Positions 43,395 to 51,981 are shown, numbered from the stretch's first letter. The stretch is 64,000 bases of DNA from Actinoplanes missouriensis 431 (GCF_000284295.1 NC_017093.1:6262001-6326000); one strand, 5' to 3'. Translations and numbers: made by a program. The notes: generated by a model from the letters alone, not told the origin.

Positions 43395-43402
43395 AGGAAC
43401 AG

Positions 43403-44575
43403 ATGAGAAGAGTCCTCGCTGTCTCCACGACCGTCGCCCTTACCGTCTTCGGACTGGCGACCGGCGCCCAGGCAGCACCCGCCGAAGCCGACGTCCTCGC
43501 GGTGCCCGGCGCCGAGGCGGTGCCGGGCAGCTACATCGTGGCGCTGAAGTCCGGCAAGGTGGCGAGCGCGGTCGCCGCGGAGCACGACGCGACGGTGCTC
43601 CACACGTACCACCGGGTGTTGAACGGCTTTGCCGCACGCATGACGGCGCGCGAGGCGCGGCAGATGGCCGCCGACCCGGACGTCGCGTTCGTGCAGCCCA
43701 ACGTGATCCATCGGATCTCGGACACGCAGGCCAACCCGCCCTCGTGGGGCCTCGATCGGATCGATCAGCGCAATCGACCGGTGAACCAGGCCTACACCTA
43801 CGGCACCACCGCGTCGAACGTGCACGCCTACATCATCGACACCGGGATCCGGACCACGCACCAGGACTTCGGCGGGCGTGCGAGCAGCGGATTCGACGCG
43901 GTCGACGGCGGCACGGCGGACGACTGCAACGGGCACGGCACCCACGTGGCCGGTACGGTCGGCGGCGGCTCCTACGGTGTGGCGAAAGGCGTGCAGCTGG
44001 TCGGCGTGCGGGTGCTCGACTGTCAGGGCAGCGGCACGACGGCGCAGGTCGTGGCCGGGATCGAGTGGGTCACCGCGAACGCGCGGAAGCCCGCGGTGGC
44101 GAACATGAGCCTCGGTGGCGGCGCCGACACCGCGCTGGACAACGCGGTCCGCGCCTCGATCACGTCCGGGGTCAGCTACGCGATCGCGGCGGGCAACGGC
44201 CTGTTCGGCCTGTTCGCGCTGGACGCCTGCACCCAGTCGCCGGCCCGCGTCCCGACAGCGATCACCGTGTCGGCCACCAACGCCGGCGACGCGAAACCGT
44301 CCTGGGCCAACCGCGGGAGCTGCGTGGACGTCTTCGCACCGGGCATCAGCATCCCGTCCACCTGGAACACCGGCGACACCGCGACGAACACGATCAGCGG
44401 CACGTCGATGGCGTCACCGCACGTCGCCGGGGCGGCCGCGCTCTACCTCGCGACCCACCCGGGCGACTCACCTGCTCAGGTGCACAGCGCGATCGTCAGC
44501 AACGCGACCGCCGGCGTCGTGATCAGCCCAGGCTCGGGCACGCCGAACCGGCTGCTCTACACCGGAGCGTTCTGA
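43403..44575 (+). CDS. Secreted subtilisin-like serine protease, S8
   Basis: A 390-residue exported protease of the proteinase K/aqualysin type. Signal peptide 1-24 (ending AQA), inhibitor I9 propeptide about 40-108 (GSYIVALK ... VAFVQPN), then the S8 catalytic domain with Asp in IIDTGIRTTHQDF, His in NGHGTHVAGT, oxyanion Asn in AAGNG and Ser in GTSMASPHVAG. GGGAGGAA precedes the ATG by about five bases. There is no C-terminal extra domain. It overlaps the convergent YhhN gene by about 108 bases. Confidence 0.96.
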   Translation: MRRVLAVSTTVALTVFGLATGAQAAPAEADVLAVPGAEAVPGSYIVALKSGKVASAVAAEHDATVLHTYHRVLNGFAARMTAREARQMAADPDVAFVQPNVIHRISDTQANPPSWGLDRIDQRNRPVNQAYTYGTTASNVHAYIIDTGIRTTHQDFGGRASSGFDAVDGGTADDCNGHGTHVAGTVGGGSYGVAKGVQLVGVRVLDCQGSGTTAQVVAGIEWVTANARKPAVANMSLGGGADTALDNAVRASITSGVSYAIAAGNGLFGLFALDACTQSPARVPTAITVSATNAGDAKPSWANRGSCVDVFAPGISIPSTWNTGDTATNTISGTSMASPHVAGAAALYLATHPGDSPAQVHSAIVSNATAGVVISPGSGTPNRLLYTGAF

Positions 44576-45184
44576 GCCGCCCGCGTTCTGCGGCCGCGCC
44601 CACCCTGTCGCGATCAGGGCGAGCGCGGCCGCGTGCGCGGCGGCGGCGACCGCCGGCAGATGCAGGCCCGCATACCCGAGACCGGTCAGCAGATCCGCGA
44701 CCACGAACAGCACCCCGCCTGCTGCGACGAGAGGCGAAACCCCTGCCGCTGCCGCGGCCATGGCGGACAGCGCGAGGCTGTAGACCAGCAGGGGTACGCG
44801 GAAAGCACCCCACCGGTCTCCGAAGAGCGCATTGGCCGAGACCGCCAGCAGGGCGAACATGGCCGACGGCGAGGGCAGCGGCTTCGCCCGGTTGAGGAAC
44901 GCCAGCGTGAAGCAGATCAGGGTGCCGAGGAGGAACACCATGCCGGCGAGCAGCCCGGCGCGGTTCGGGATCAGCAGGGCGATGTCGCCGGCGGTGGCGA
45001 ACCCGAGGCCGTGGACGACGGCGTCGGGTCTCCCCTCCCCCCGTCTTCTCGTCACCTGGAGATGCCAGATCAGGAGCGGGGCCAGCAGCGGGGTGGTGAC
45101 CCACTGGAGTGCGGTGAGGCCGGTGGCGACGGCCGCGATCTGCACGGCGGCGACCGCAGCGAACAGTTTCAGTGGAAGAGTCAT
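44468..45184 (-). CDS. YhhN/TMEM86-family membrane protein
   Basis: A 238-residue integral membrane protein with about eight hydrophobic segments, of the YhhN (lysoplasmalogenase-like) family. Characteristic parts are LLIPNRAGLLAGMVFLLGTLICFTLAF-type helices and a central RVPLLVYSLALSAM. ATG 45184 is chosen because earlier in-frame starts add a non-hydrophobic stretch. The last 36 residues are antisense to the subtilisin gene and look non-conserved. Enzymatic role inferred only from the family. Confidence 0.8.
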   Translation of the reverse strand: MTLPLKLFAAVAAVQIAAVATGLTALQWVTTPLLAPLLIWHLQVTRRRGEGRPDAVVHGLGFATAGDIALLIPNRAGLLAGMVFLLGTLICFTLAFLNRAKPLPSPSAMFALLAVSANALFGDRWGAFRVPLLVYSLALSAMAAAAAGVSPLVAAGGVLFVVADLLTGLGYAGLHLPAVAAAAHAAALALIATGWARPQNAGGSERSGVEQPVRRARAWADHDAGGRVADDRAVHLSR

Positions 45185-45342
45185 ACCCGGCGATACCCCG
45201 TCATGGCGGGCAATCATGACGGCGGGATGGATCACGCGTCAACGGGTTCGACCAGTTGTTAACGCGCGGTTCATGCGGTCGGCGCTTGAACCTTCCACCC
45301 TGCGGTGCGTCGGTGCCGGTGTACGCGAAAGGAGTGGTTGAC

Positions 45343-45519
45343 ATGCGCCGATGGACCACATACCTCTGGCAGGCACTGGCCGCGCTCGCCGACAGCGAGT
45401 ACCCGATCGGGGTCTATGCCCCGCCGCCCCGGCCCTTCCATGTCGACCTCGACGACGACGTCTCGGTCCGAGCCGCGTTCACCTCGATCGTGGAGTGGAA
45501 CTGGGGTCCCGGCCGGTAG
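45343..45519 (+). CDS. Small hypothetical protein, 58 aa
   Basis: Unknown small protein. AAAGGAG lies about nine bases before the ATG, the strongest support for its reality. The sequence begins MRRWTTYLWQALAALAD and continues with an acidic patch (HVDLDDDVS) and ends EWNWGPGR. There is no signal peptide or membrane helix. It is isolated between convergent and divergent genes. Confidence 0.5.
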   Translation: MRRWTTYLWQALAALADSEYPIGVYAPPPRPFHVDLDDDVSVRAAFTSIVEWNWGPGR

Positions 45520-45558
45520 GCCAGGGAGCTGCCGGACACCCTGCCGGCGCCGGGCGCA

Positions 45559-45882
45559 CTACGCGTTGCGCTCGTTGCGCCAGGCCGTGCTGCGCCCGGT
45601 GTGGCAGTAGTTGCGCTGCCCGGTGTTCCCGGCGTCGAGCCGCTGGATGTCGAGTTGCAGATGCTCCGGCAGACCGGTGCCGCACGAGTCCATGAAGATC
45701 GCGTTCCGGACCCGCGCGGCACGGCCGCCGGGCAGGGTGACGGGCGCTCCCGGCACGGCGACCGTGTCCGGCGGGCAGAAGATCACTTCGTTGCTGACCA
45801 GGCACGGGCCCACCTCGGCGCCGTCGACGTGGACGGTACGAGGCTCGTCGGCGTGCAGCATCGCGAATTCCAGCCAGTTCAC
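45559..45882 (-). CDS. Hypothetical protein, about 107 aa
   Basis: No recognised family. From GTG 45882 the sequence starts VNWLEFAMLHADEPRTVHV and contains three cysteines (VGPCLVS, IFCPPDT, MDSCGTG) plus YCHTGR, followed by a basic end. The composition is that of a folded beta-rich protein. It follows the esterase pair on the same strand after about 30 bases. A longer reading frame to 46005 exists but overlaps the esterase gene. Confidence 0.55.
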   Translation of the reverse strand: MNWLEFAMLHADEPRTVHVDGAEVGPCLVSNEVIFCPPDTVAVPGAPVTLPGGRAARVRNAIFMDSCGTGLPEHLQLDIQRLDAGNTGQRNYCHTGRSTAWRNERNA

Positions 45883-45911
45883 GTCTACCAGTGTGCCCGC
45901 GCTGCGATGGA

Positions 45912-46727
45912 TCAACCCAGATTCTTGCGCGTGACCGTCCACTGTGTGCCGCTGCCCAGCCCGAGGATCAACGCTCGAGCCGCCTGGTCGCCCTTGAGCT
46001 GCCACTTCAGCCAGGCCGCGCCGACCCTGCCGTACTCACCGCCGTTGACCTGGGCGAACGTCCCGTAGTGACCGACCGGCAGGTGCGCGAGCAACGCCGG
46101 AAGCCCGGCCGGAAGGCGGTTGTAGTCGTCGACCGCGTTCGGGTACGCGATGTCGTCCGGCCCACCGGTGAAGTAGGCGACCGGCGCGTGCAGCCGGGCC
46201 AGCCGGTAGTTCTCCAGGTCGCTGAGCAGCCCGCTGTTCCAGAACACCGTGGTGTCGACGCGGGCGTCGGCGCTCGCCTCGACGGCCTCGATGCCGCCGC
46301 AGGACTGACCCATCACCGCGACCTTGCCGGTGTCGATCCGTCCGCGGTACTTGCTCGCCACCCGGCTGTTCTCCGCGACGGCCCAGTCGATCGCGTCGAT
46401 GAGCATGTCGGCGTCGGTGCTGCCGGTGCCGCCCGGCCGGCCGTTCGCGATCACCAGGAAGCCGTGCGAGGCGAACTCCTTGAGGATGTTCTCGAACCAG
46501 GTGCCGTCCGCCCGGCAGGCGCCGTTGCCCCAGACCACGATCGGCAGCTTCTCCGCCGGGAGCGTGGACGGACGGTAGATGGTGTGGTTGTAGAGGCGGA
46601 TCGTGGTCTCGTAGTCGGCCGGGTAGGGCCCGGAGCCGCCGGGCGCCGCCTGCGCCGGGGTGGCGGCAGTGCCGAGCGCGAGAGTGACAGCGATCGCTGC
46701 GATGACCGTTCTTCCGATGCCTTTCAT
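45912..46727 (-). CDS. Secreted alpha/beta-hydrolase (esterase/PET-hydrolase-like fold)
   Basis: A 271-residue exported hydrolase. The signal peptide ends ...PAQA. Core features are PIVVWGNGACRADG (oxyanion region), the nucleophile elbow MGQSCGG (GxSxG), the acid in YFTGGPDDIAY and the histidine in LPVGHYGTF. The ATG at 46727 overlaps the stop of the upstream esterase gene, with GGAGGAG upstream, so the two secreted hydrolases are coupled. Substrate unknown. Confidence 0.88.
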   Translation of the reverse strand: MKGIGRTVIAAIAVTLALGTAATPAQAAPGGSGPYPADYETTIRLYNHTIYRPSTLPAEKLPIVVWGNGACRADGTWFENILKEFASHGFLVIANGRPGGTGSTDADMLIDAIDWAVAENSRVASKYRGRIDTGKVAVMGQSCGGIEAVEASADARVDTTVFWNSGLLSDLENYRLARLHAPVAYFTGGPDDIAYPNAVDDYNRLPAGLPALLAHLPVGHYGTFAQVNGGEYGRVGAAWLKWQLKGDQAARALILGLGSGTQWTVTRKNLG

Positions 46728-47677
46728 GCTCCTGCTCCTCCTATGCCGAAGAATTGGACGGCTTCGTAGGGGCCGCAGATCGCGGCGTAGCCCTGACCCG
46801 CGGTGCCGCAGTTCTCCACGCCCGCGCCAGGGTTGACGGGCTGCTCATGACCCATGCCACTGACCCGGTACGTCTGAATCTCCCCGGCACCGAAGACCTG
46901 TTTCGTGACACCCGGCTTCGGCGTGGTGGTCTGCGTGGGTATCCGGCTGATCCCGAACACGCCGGCCCACTGATCCCGCTGGCGCTCCAGCGACCGCGGG
47001 CTGATCAGCCGATCCTCGCTGCCGTGCCAGATCTGCACGGGCGGGCGCGGCCCGGCGTACCCCGGATACGCGGTCCGGATGTCCGGCAGCCGCGTGGCGA
47101 CCGATCCGGAACACGGGCCGCCGATCAGGAAGTAGCGGGCCTCCGTGCCGGCACACCCGTACGGCATGCCGAAGAAGACCGCGCCGGCCCGGAACCGGTC
47201 CGGGTACGCCGCGAGCATCACGTTCGTCGCCGCGCCGCCGCCGGAGTAGCCGGTCACGAACACTCTGTTCCGGTCCGCGCCGCTCTGCCCCACCACGTGA
47301 TCGACCATCTGGATGACCGACTTCGCCTCGCCCTCGCCGGCCCGGGTGCGGTCGGCGTCGTTCCAGGCGCTGAAGCACTTGTGCGGCACCAGCCCGCCGG
47401 AGCCGACGTTCTCCGGTTTCTGCTCCGGCATCACGAGATGGAATCCGTACAGGTCGGCGTACTTGCGCCAGCCGGTGCTGACGTCCAGGTTCAGCGCCTG
47501 CCCGCCACACCCGTGAAAGAGAACCACGATCGGGGCGCCCGGCCCGGCCGCCGCCGGCGTGTAGAGAAACATGCGCTGGTTGCCGGGGTTGCTGCCGAAC
47601 CCGGAGACCTCCTGAAACCCGGTCGCGGTCGTGACGGGGGTGAGCGCGAGAACAAGCGCCACGAGAAGACTCTTCAT
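46724..47677 (-). CDS. Secreted PHB depolymerase/feruloyl-type esterase
   Basis: A 317-residue exported esterase of the polyhydroxybutyrate depolymerase/LpqC/CE1 group. The signal peptide starts at ATG 47677, preceded by a near-perfect AAAGGAGGT. Motifs are VVLFHGCGGQA (oxyanion), GYSGGGA (nucleophile), HGSEDRLI (acid) and GMGHEQPV (histidine). Six cysteines suggest disulfides. It could cleave polyester storage granules or ester-linked plant cell-wall phenolics. Confidence 0.9.
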   Translation of the reverse strand: MKSLLVALVLALTPVTTATGFQEVSGFGSNPGNQRMFLYTPAAAGPGAPIVVLFHGCGGQALNLDVSTGWRKYADLYGFHLVMPEQKPENVGSGGLVPHKCFSAWNDADRTRAGEGEAKSVIQMVDHVVGQSGADRNRVFVTGYSGGGAATNVMLAAYPDRFRAGAVFFGMPYGCAGTEARYFLIGGPCSGSVATRLPDIRTAYPGYAGPRPPVQIWHGSEDRLISPRSLERQRDQWAGVFGISRIPTQTTTPKPGVTKQVFGAGEIQTYRVSGMGHEQPVNPGAGVENCGTAGQGYAAICGPYEAVQFFGIGGAGA

Positions 47678-47819
47678 CCACGTACCTCCTTTGCCTCGCT
47701 CCTTCCGCATAGACGCTCGCCGATCAAAAGCATTCGCGGATCGGCGAAATCACCGGCCCTGAACCGCGGGGAGATCGTCCCGGTACATCAGGCAGAAGCA
47801 GCCATGCCGGGAGGTAGCC

Positions 47820-48977
47820 GTGACGAGTCCACTGGCCGCCCCGGTGGCGGGCATGGGATTGGTGGAGGACCCGTTCGAGATCGCCTCCGGGATCCGCAGC
47901 GGCAGCTGGGTGGACGCCTCGCTGGGCGGCGTCGGGATGTCGCTGGAGGCGCTGTCGCTGGTCCTCGATCCGCTGGGCAGCCTGATGAGCTGGGGCGTCG
48001 GCTGGCTGCTGGAACACGTGGAACCACTGCGGGAAGCCTTGGACCATCTGGCCGGCGACGCCGCGGCCGTGTCCGCGCAGTCGTCGCAGTGGCAGCAGGT
48101 GGCGGCCCTGATGTCCTCGGCGCACGCCGGATACACGGCCAGGGTGCAGGCGGACACCGCCGGCTGGTCCGGCGAGGCCACCGAGGCCTACCGGGCTCAC
48201 GCCGGCGAACAGCTCGCAGCGATGCAGGGCATCGGGGTAGCCGCAGGCGGGATCGCTTCCGCAGTCATGGGTACGGGGTTGCTGGTGGCCCTGGTCCGCG
48301 AGATCGTCCGGGATCTGATAGCCGATTTCGTGGCGACGCTGGCGGTGCGGTTGCCGCAGTGGCTCGCGATGGAGGGGTTCACGCTCGGTATCGCGACACC
48401 GGCGGTCGCCAGCCAGGTGGCGAGTCTGGTGTCGTCCTGGGCCGGCCGGATCCGGGGCTTCGTCCGTGGACTGCTGACCAGCCTCCGGAATCTGCTGCCC
48501 AGCACCGACGGACTGCGCCGGATCCTGGACGCCCTCGTCATGAGCGTCGGCGACATGGCCCGGAAGTCCCCGGTCGGCGGTCACGCCGACGCCACTCCGG
48601 CCGCGGGCGGCAGCCCGGCCGCGCCCCGCCCGGACGGCGACGGCGGCGACGGCGGGCCACCGTCGAGCTCCGATCCGCTACCCGAGAAGGACGACGCGCC
48701 TCGGGAACCCGACGGCTCACCGACGACGAGTCCCCGCGACGTGCACGGAGCGCTCCAGACCTCCACACGGCAGATCGACGCGGATTACGTCTGGCGGAAC
48801 GGAACAATGTACGTGCAGGAGGACGGACAGATCGTCAAGGTTCTGGACAATGGGAACGGCACCTATGACGTCGTGGTCCGCGATCTGAGCAATCCGACGG
48901 GCCGGCCCACGACCAGCATCGCGGACGTACCCGAGCGCTCCATCCAGCGGAAGATCGACAAAGGAATTTGGGAGTGA
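47820..48977 (+). CDS. Type VII-style polymorphic toxin, unknown C-terminal domain
   Basis: A 385-residue protein. Residues 1-265 are the same delivery domain as in the toxin at 52445-53740: MTSPLAAPV, GSWVDASLGGVGMSLEALSL, SWGVGWLLEHV, a WXG100-like helical hairpin with GWSGEATEAYRAHAGE, then hydrophobic helices LVREIVRDLIADFVATL. A Gly/Pro/Asp-rich linker (about 262-310) leads to a separate C-terminal domain of about 75 residues (TMYVQEDGQIVKVLDNGNG ... QRKIDKGIWE) that I do not recognise. The GTG start follows GGGAGGTAGCC. A small CCIC protein follows at once and is the best immunity candidate. Confidence 0.8.
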   Translation: MTSPLAAPVAGMGLVEDPFEIASGIRSGSWVDASLGGVGMSLEALSLVLDPLGSLMSWGVGWLLEHVEPLREALDHLAGDAAAVSAQSSQWQQVAALMSSAHAGYTARVQADTAGWSGEATEAYRAHAGEQLAAMQGIGVAAGGIASAVMGTGLLVALVREIVRDLIADFVATLAVRLPQWLAMEGFTLGIATPAVASQVASLVSSWAGRIRGFVRGLLTSLRNLLPSTDGLRRILDALVMSVGDMARKSPVGGHADATPAAGGSPAAPRPDGDGGDGGPPSSSDPLPEKDDAPREPDGSPTTSPRDVHGALQTSTRQIDADYVWRNGTMYVQEDGQIVKVLDNGNGTYDVVVRDLSNPTGRPTTSIADVPERSIQRKIDKGIWE

Positions 48978-48980
48978 GGC

Positions 48981-49184
48981 ATGAATCAACGGGTCTGGAC
49001 CGGCGAGGTGGGCGCGCGTCTCCGCTGCTGCATCTGCGGGGACGAGACGGTGGATGCCGACGACTACGTGCTGATCCAGATGACTGCGTCACCCGGCGAC
49101 GAGGCCCAGTGGTTCGGTGCCCACGCCGCCCACCTGAACTCCGTGCTGAAGGAGGGGTTCCGCGTCGAGATTCACGAGTGGTGA
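48981..49184 (+). CDS. Small CCIC protein, candidate immunity protein A
   Basis: A 67-residue protein starting three bases after the toxin stop, with GGGAG overlapping that stop as the ribosome site, so the two are coupled. It holds RLRCCICGDET, ADDYVLIQMTA and HAAHLNSVLKEGFRVEIHEW. A paralogue lies tail-to-tail at 49172-49381. The CCxC group could bind zinc, perhaps with the later histidines. Position just after a toxin suggests immunity; this is inference. Confidence 0.75.
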   Translation: MNQRVWTGEVGARLRCCICGDETVDADDYVLIQMTASPGDEAQWFGAHAAHLNSVLKEGFRVEIHEW

Positions 49185-49381
49185 ATGTCGACCGCGAACC
49201 CCTCGGCGAGGACCTCGTTGAGGTGGCTCGCGTGGACGCCGAGAAACTGTTTCGCCTCGGTCGGGGCCGCCGTGATCCGCAGCAGCACGTAGTCGTCGGC
49301 ACCCGTGGTGTCCTCACCACAGATGCAACAGCGGAGTCTTTCGGTGACCGCTCCCGTCCACTCCCGGCCGTCCGTGCCCAC
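49172..49381 (-). CDS. Small CCIC protein, candidate immunity protein B
   Basis: A 69-residue paralogue of the preceding gene on the other strand, sharing WTG-V--RLRCCICG, ADDYVL and H--HLN-VL-EGF-V-IH. The two genes overlap by 13 bases at their 3' ends. GTG 49381 is supported by GGGGGAGGG about six bases upstream and aligns with the start of the paralogue; a longer frame to 49411 exists. No toxin is attached to this copy. Confidence 0.72.
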   Translation of the reverse strand: MGTDGREWTGAVTERLRCCICGEDTTGADDYVLLRITAAPTEAKQFLGVHASHLNEVLAEGFAVDIHHS

Positions 49382-49448
49382 CGCGCCCTCCCCCGCTCCG
49401 CAGAACCTCACCTATCTGACCACGGGACCGTCGGTTGAGAAACCCGTC

Positions 49449-49473
49449 GCCGGGCGGCGGTGGGCCGCCCGGC
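49449..49473. terminator. Hairpin between CCIC-B and the aldo/keto reductase
   Basis: GCCGGGCGGC and GCCGCCCGGC form a 10-bp perfect stem with a five-base loop, ten bases beyond the reductase stop. Confidence 0.7.
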
Positions 49474-49482
49474 AACGCTGGG

Positions 49483-50502
49483 TCAGCGGCGGCGGAGGGT
49501 GGGGTCGAGCAGGGACGGGGGTGTGTCGAACTTTTCGTCGGGGGCCAGGTCGTGGCCGGGAGCGACGATGCGGTCGATGGCGTCCAGGACGTCGGCGGGC
49601 AGGGTGGTGTCGGCGGCGGCCAGCTGGGAGTGCAGGTGGTCGAGTGTGCGGGGGCCGATGATGGCGCTGGTCACGGCGGGGTGGGCGGTCACGAAGCCGA
49701 GCGCCAGCTGGATCAGGGTGAGGCCGGCGTCGTCGGCCAGTGCGGCGAGCTGCTCGACGGCGGCGAGGCGGGCCTGGTTGGCGGCGGCGGTGAGGTCGAA
49801 ACGGCCGGGCAGGATCGCGGAGCGGTGGGTGGTGATCTCGCGGCCGGCGCGGACGGCGCCGGAGAGCCAGCCCGAGGCGAGCGGGCTCCAGGCGAGCACG
49901 CCCATGCCGTACTCCTGGGTCGCCGGGAGCACGTGCGCCTCGATGCCACGTTGCAGGATCGAATAGCTGGGCTGCTCAGTGACGTACCGGGAAAGATGGT
50001 TTGCCGTGGATGCCCATTGCGCCTGGACGATGCGGTAGGCGGGGAACGTCGACGAACCGAAGTAGCGGATCTTGCCGGCCCGCTGGAGGTCGGTGAGGGC
50101 GGACAGGGTCTCCTCGTCGCTGGTGCGAGGGTCCCAGCGGTGGACCTGGTAGAGATCGACGTGGTCGACGCCGAGGCGCCGCAGGCTGTTGTCCAGGGCC
50201 GTCATCAGCCAGCGGCGTGAGGTGCCCTGATGGTTGCGCTCGTCGCTCATCGGCATGGCGGCCTTGGTGGCGAGCACGATGTCGTCGCGGCGGCCGGCGA
50301 TCGCCTTGCCGACGATCTCCTCGGAGTCGCCGGTGCCGTACATGTCGGCGGTGTCGATCGTGTTGATCCCGGCGGCGAGCGCCGCGTCGACGATGGCGGT
50401 GGCCTCGGCCTGGGTGGTGTTGCCGATCTTTCCGAAGTTCATCGCGCCGAGCACGAGCGTGCTGACCTGCACACCGGTGCGGCCCAAGGTGCGGTACTGC
50501 AT
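49483..50502 (-). CDS. Aldo/keto reductase
   Basis: A 339-residue NADPH-dependent oxidoreductase of the aldo/keto reductase superfamily (YajO/voltage-gated-channel-beta-like branch). The catalytic set is visible: Asp and Tyr in DTADMYGTGDSEE, Lys in VLATKAAMP and His in LYQVHRWDPR. It is divergent from a TetR repressor with two matching operators between them, so it is probably TetR-controlled and induced by a small-molecule ligand or its substrate. Confidence 0.95.
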   Translation of the reverse strand: MQYRTLGRTGVQVSTLVLGAMNFGKIGNTTQAEATAIVDAALAAGINTIDTADMYGTGDSEEIVGKAIAGRRDDIVLATKAAMPMSDERNHQGTSRRWLMTALDNSLRRLGVDHVDLYQVHRWDPRTSDEETLSALTDLQRAGKIRYFGSSTFPAYRIVQAQWASTANHLSRYVTEQPSYSILQRGIEAHVLPATQEYGMGVLAWSPLASGWLSGAVRAGREITTHRSAILPGRFDLTAAANQARLAAVEQLAALADDAGLTLIQLALGFVTAHPAVTSAIIGPRTLDHLHSQLAAADTTLPADVLDAIDRIVAPGHDLAPDEKFDTPPSLLDPTLRRR

Positions 50503-50538
50503 GGCCGTTCCTCCCGAAGATCTGTCATGCTGTTCAAA

Positions 50539-50553
50539 CGGAACCGCGTTCCG
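50539..50553. promoter_or_regulatory. TetR operator 1
   Basis: CGGAAC-CGC-GTTCCG, a perfect 6-bp dyad with a three-base spacer, lies in the gap between the divergent aldo/keto reductase and TetR genes. Confidence 0.8.
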
Positions 50554-50565
50554 GTATGAACATAC
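50554..50565. promoter_or_regulatory. Palindrome between the two TetR operators
   Basis: GTATGAACATAC is a palindrome (GTATG-AA-CATAC) filling the space between the two operators and touching both. It may contain a -10 region. Confidence 0.4.
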
Positions 50566-50580
50566 GGAACCATGTTCCGT
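50564..50580. promoter_or_regulatory. TetR operator 2
   Basis: ACGGAAC-CAT-GTTCCGT repeats the arms of operator 1 exactly, 26 bp centre to centre, and ends 30 bases before the TetR start. Confidence 0.8.
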
Positions 50581-50609
50581 TTACCAAGAGACGTGACGGA
50601 GGCAACACA

Positions 50610-51167
50610 GTGGCGCCACGGAAACGCGCAGACGCGCGCCGCAACGAGGAGACGCTGCTGGAGGCGGCCGCCGCGGCGTTCGTGGCATCGGGCGTGAACG
50701 TGCCGGTCCGCGAGATCGCCGCGCAGGCCGGGGTGGGTGTCGGCACGTTCTACCGGCACTTCCCGACCCGGGCCGATCTGGTCGTCGCCGTCTACCGGCA
50801 CCAGATCGAGGCGTGCGCCGACGCCGGGCCGGCGCTGCTCGCCGAGGACGGGACGGCTCATCAGGCACTGGCGGCGTGGATCGACATGTTCGTCGACTTC
50901 CTGGTCACCAAGCACGGGCTGGCGGAGGCGCTGCAGTCGGACCAGGCGACGTTCGAGACGTTGCACGGGTACTTCCTGGAGCGGTTGCTGCCGGTGTGCG
51001 AGCGGCTGATGGAGGCGGCTCGGGAAGCGGGTGAGGTGCGGGCGGATGTGTCGGCGTATGAGGTGATGCGGGGTGTGGGGAATCTGTGCGCGGGCGCCGC
51101 CGATGAGCGGTATGACGCGCGGCGGCTGGCGGGGGTGTTCGTGCAGGGGTTGCGGGTCAGCGGTTGA
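50610..51167 (+). CDS. TetR-family transcriptional repressor
   Basis: A 185-residue TetR regulator. The helix-turn-helix is VREIAAQAGVGVGTFYRHF, followed by a ligand-binding domain (about 70-185) of the type with AEALQSDQATFETLHGYF. GTG 50610 is chosen because GGAGG lies about seven bases upstream; the ATG at 50556 would read through the operator region. It most likely represses itself and the divergent aldo/keto reductase by binding the two operators. Confidence 0.95.
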   Translation: MAPRKRADARRNEETLLEAAAAAFVASGVNVPVREIAAQAGVGVGTFYRHFPTRADLVVAVYRHQIEACADAGPALLAEDGTAHQALAAWIDMFVDFLVTKHGLAEALQSDQATFETLHGYFLERLLPVCERLMEAAREAGEVRADVSAYEVMRGVGNLCAGAADERYDARRLAGVFVQGLRVSG

Positions 51168-51981
51168 GCCAAGGGGGTGGTTCGGGGGCGCGGTGCCACC
51201 ACCAGGCCTTGTCGGCCGAGACGCCGGGAATTTCCTGGGTGGCCGCCCGGAACGTGTCGTCGACCATCGTCACCGCAGCGGCAACGGTCTCGGCCAGGTC
51301 CGGCGAAAGCTTGGCCAGGTCGGCGGCCAATTCATCCCGGGTAGCCAGGTCCTCCTGCCAGTATTCGAGGGGGTACCAGCCGTCTGGTGGCCAGCCGGAG
51401 GTCATGCGCACCACCATGGCCTCCCATGCCGCCAGCCCGCTCACTGCCTTGCGCGTTACTTTTTCCGGCCCTGCCGACGGCCGTAATCCGTCGGCGACCG
51501 GCGTCGGCATGCGGTGCTCCCGGATCACTTCAGGCTGGGCTTCGACGGGAACATGTGGAAGCAGGCCGACCGGCCTCTCCACAGCCTCGATCAGATGTAA
51601 CCAGGTCTCTCCCTCTTCTCTTCCGTCCAGGCGCACTCTCAGCCGCTGACCATCGGGCTCCACCAGCCAGAAAGCGCTCGGCGGGTAGCTCTCCGCGGCG
51701 TAGACGACCGGTGTGCGCAGATGCGCGGACAGTCGTTGAGCGAAGTCAGCCTCTGAAAGTTCCACCGTCCTCATGTAGAAATCGAGGTAGTAGGTCAGGT
51801 CGCCATCGAACGGCTCATAGGTGCACAATGCGGCCGCATCCGAATTCCTGCCTTCGTGCCACTCCGCATCGATATCCACGTCATCTCCGGAGACTCCGGC
51901 GATTTCACACATCGCCGCGTGCAATCGGTCGAGGTCGAGGCTGTCGATGAGGTAGACGTCGTAGATCCCGGCCGAAGTCAT
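51157..51981 (-). CDS. Hypothetical protein of the toxin operon
   Basis: A 274-residue protein whose ATG overlaps the stop of the SitI3-like gene (ATGA). No family recognised. The N-terminal half is acidic (IYDVYLIDSLDLDRL, DDVDIDAEWHEG) and the C-terminal half helical with several tryptophans (SGWPPDGWYPLEYW, AWWWHRAPEPPPW). Its place as last gene after a toxin/immunity pair suggests a second immunity or accessory protein. It overlaps the TetR gene tail-to-tail by 11 bases. Confidence 0.75.
   Translation of the reverse strand: MTSAGIYDVYLIDSLDLDRLHAAMCEIAGVSGDDVDIDAEWHEGRNSDAAALCTYEPFDGDLTYYLDFYMRTVELSEADFAQRLSAHLRTPVVYAAESYPPSAFWLVEPDGQRLRVRLDGREEGETWLHLIEAVERPVGLLPHVPVEAQPEVIREHRMPTPVADGLRPSAGPEKVTRKAVSGLAAWEAMVVRMTSGWPPDGWYPLEYWQEDLATRDELAADLAKLSPDLAETVAAAVTMVDDTFRAATQEIPGVSADKAWWWHRAPEPPPWLNR

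Noticed and set aside
44582..44640. Inverted repeat GCGGCCGCGC/GCGCGGCCGC after the protease as a terminator
   Set aside because: It lies inside the YhhN coding region with a long loop, so termination is possible but not supported well enough to list.
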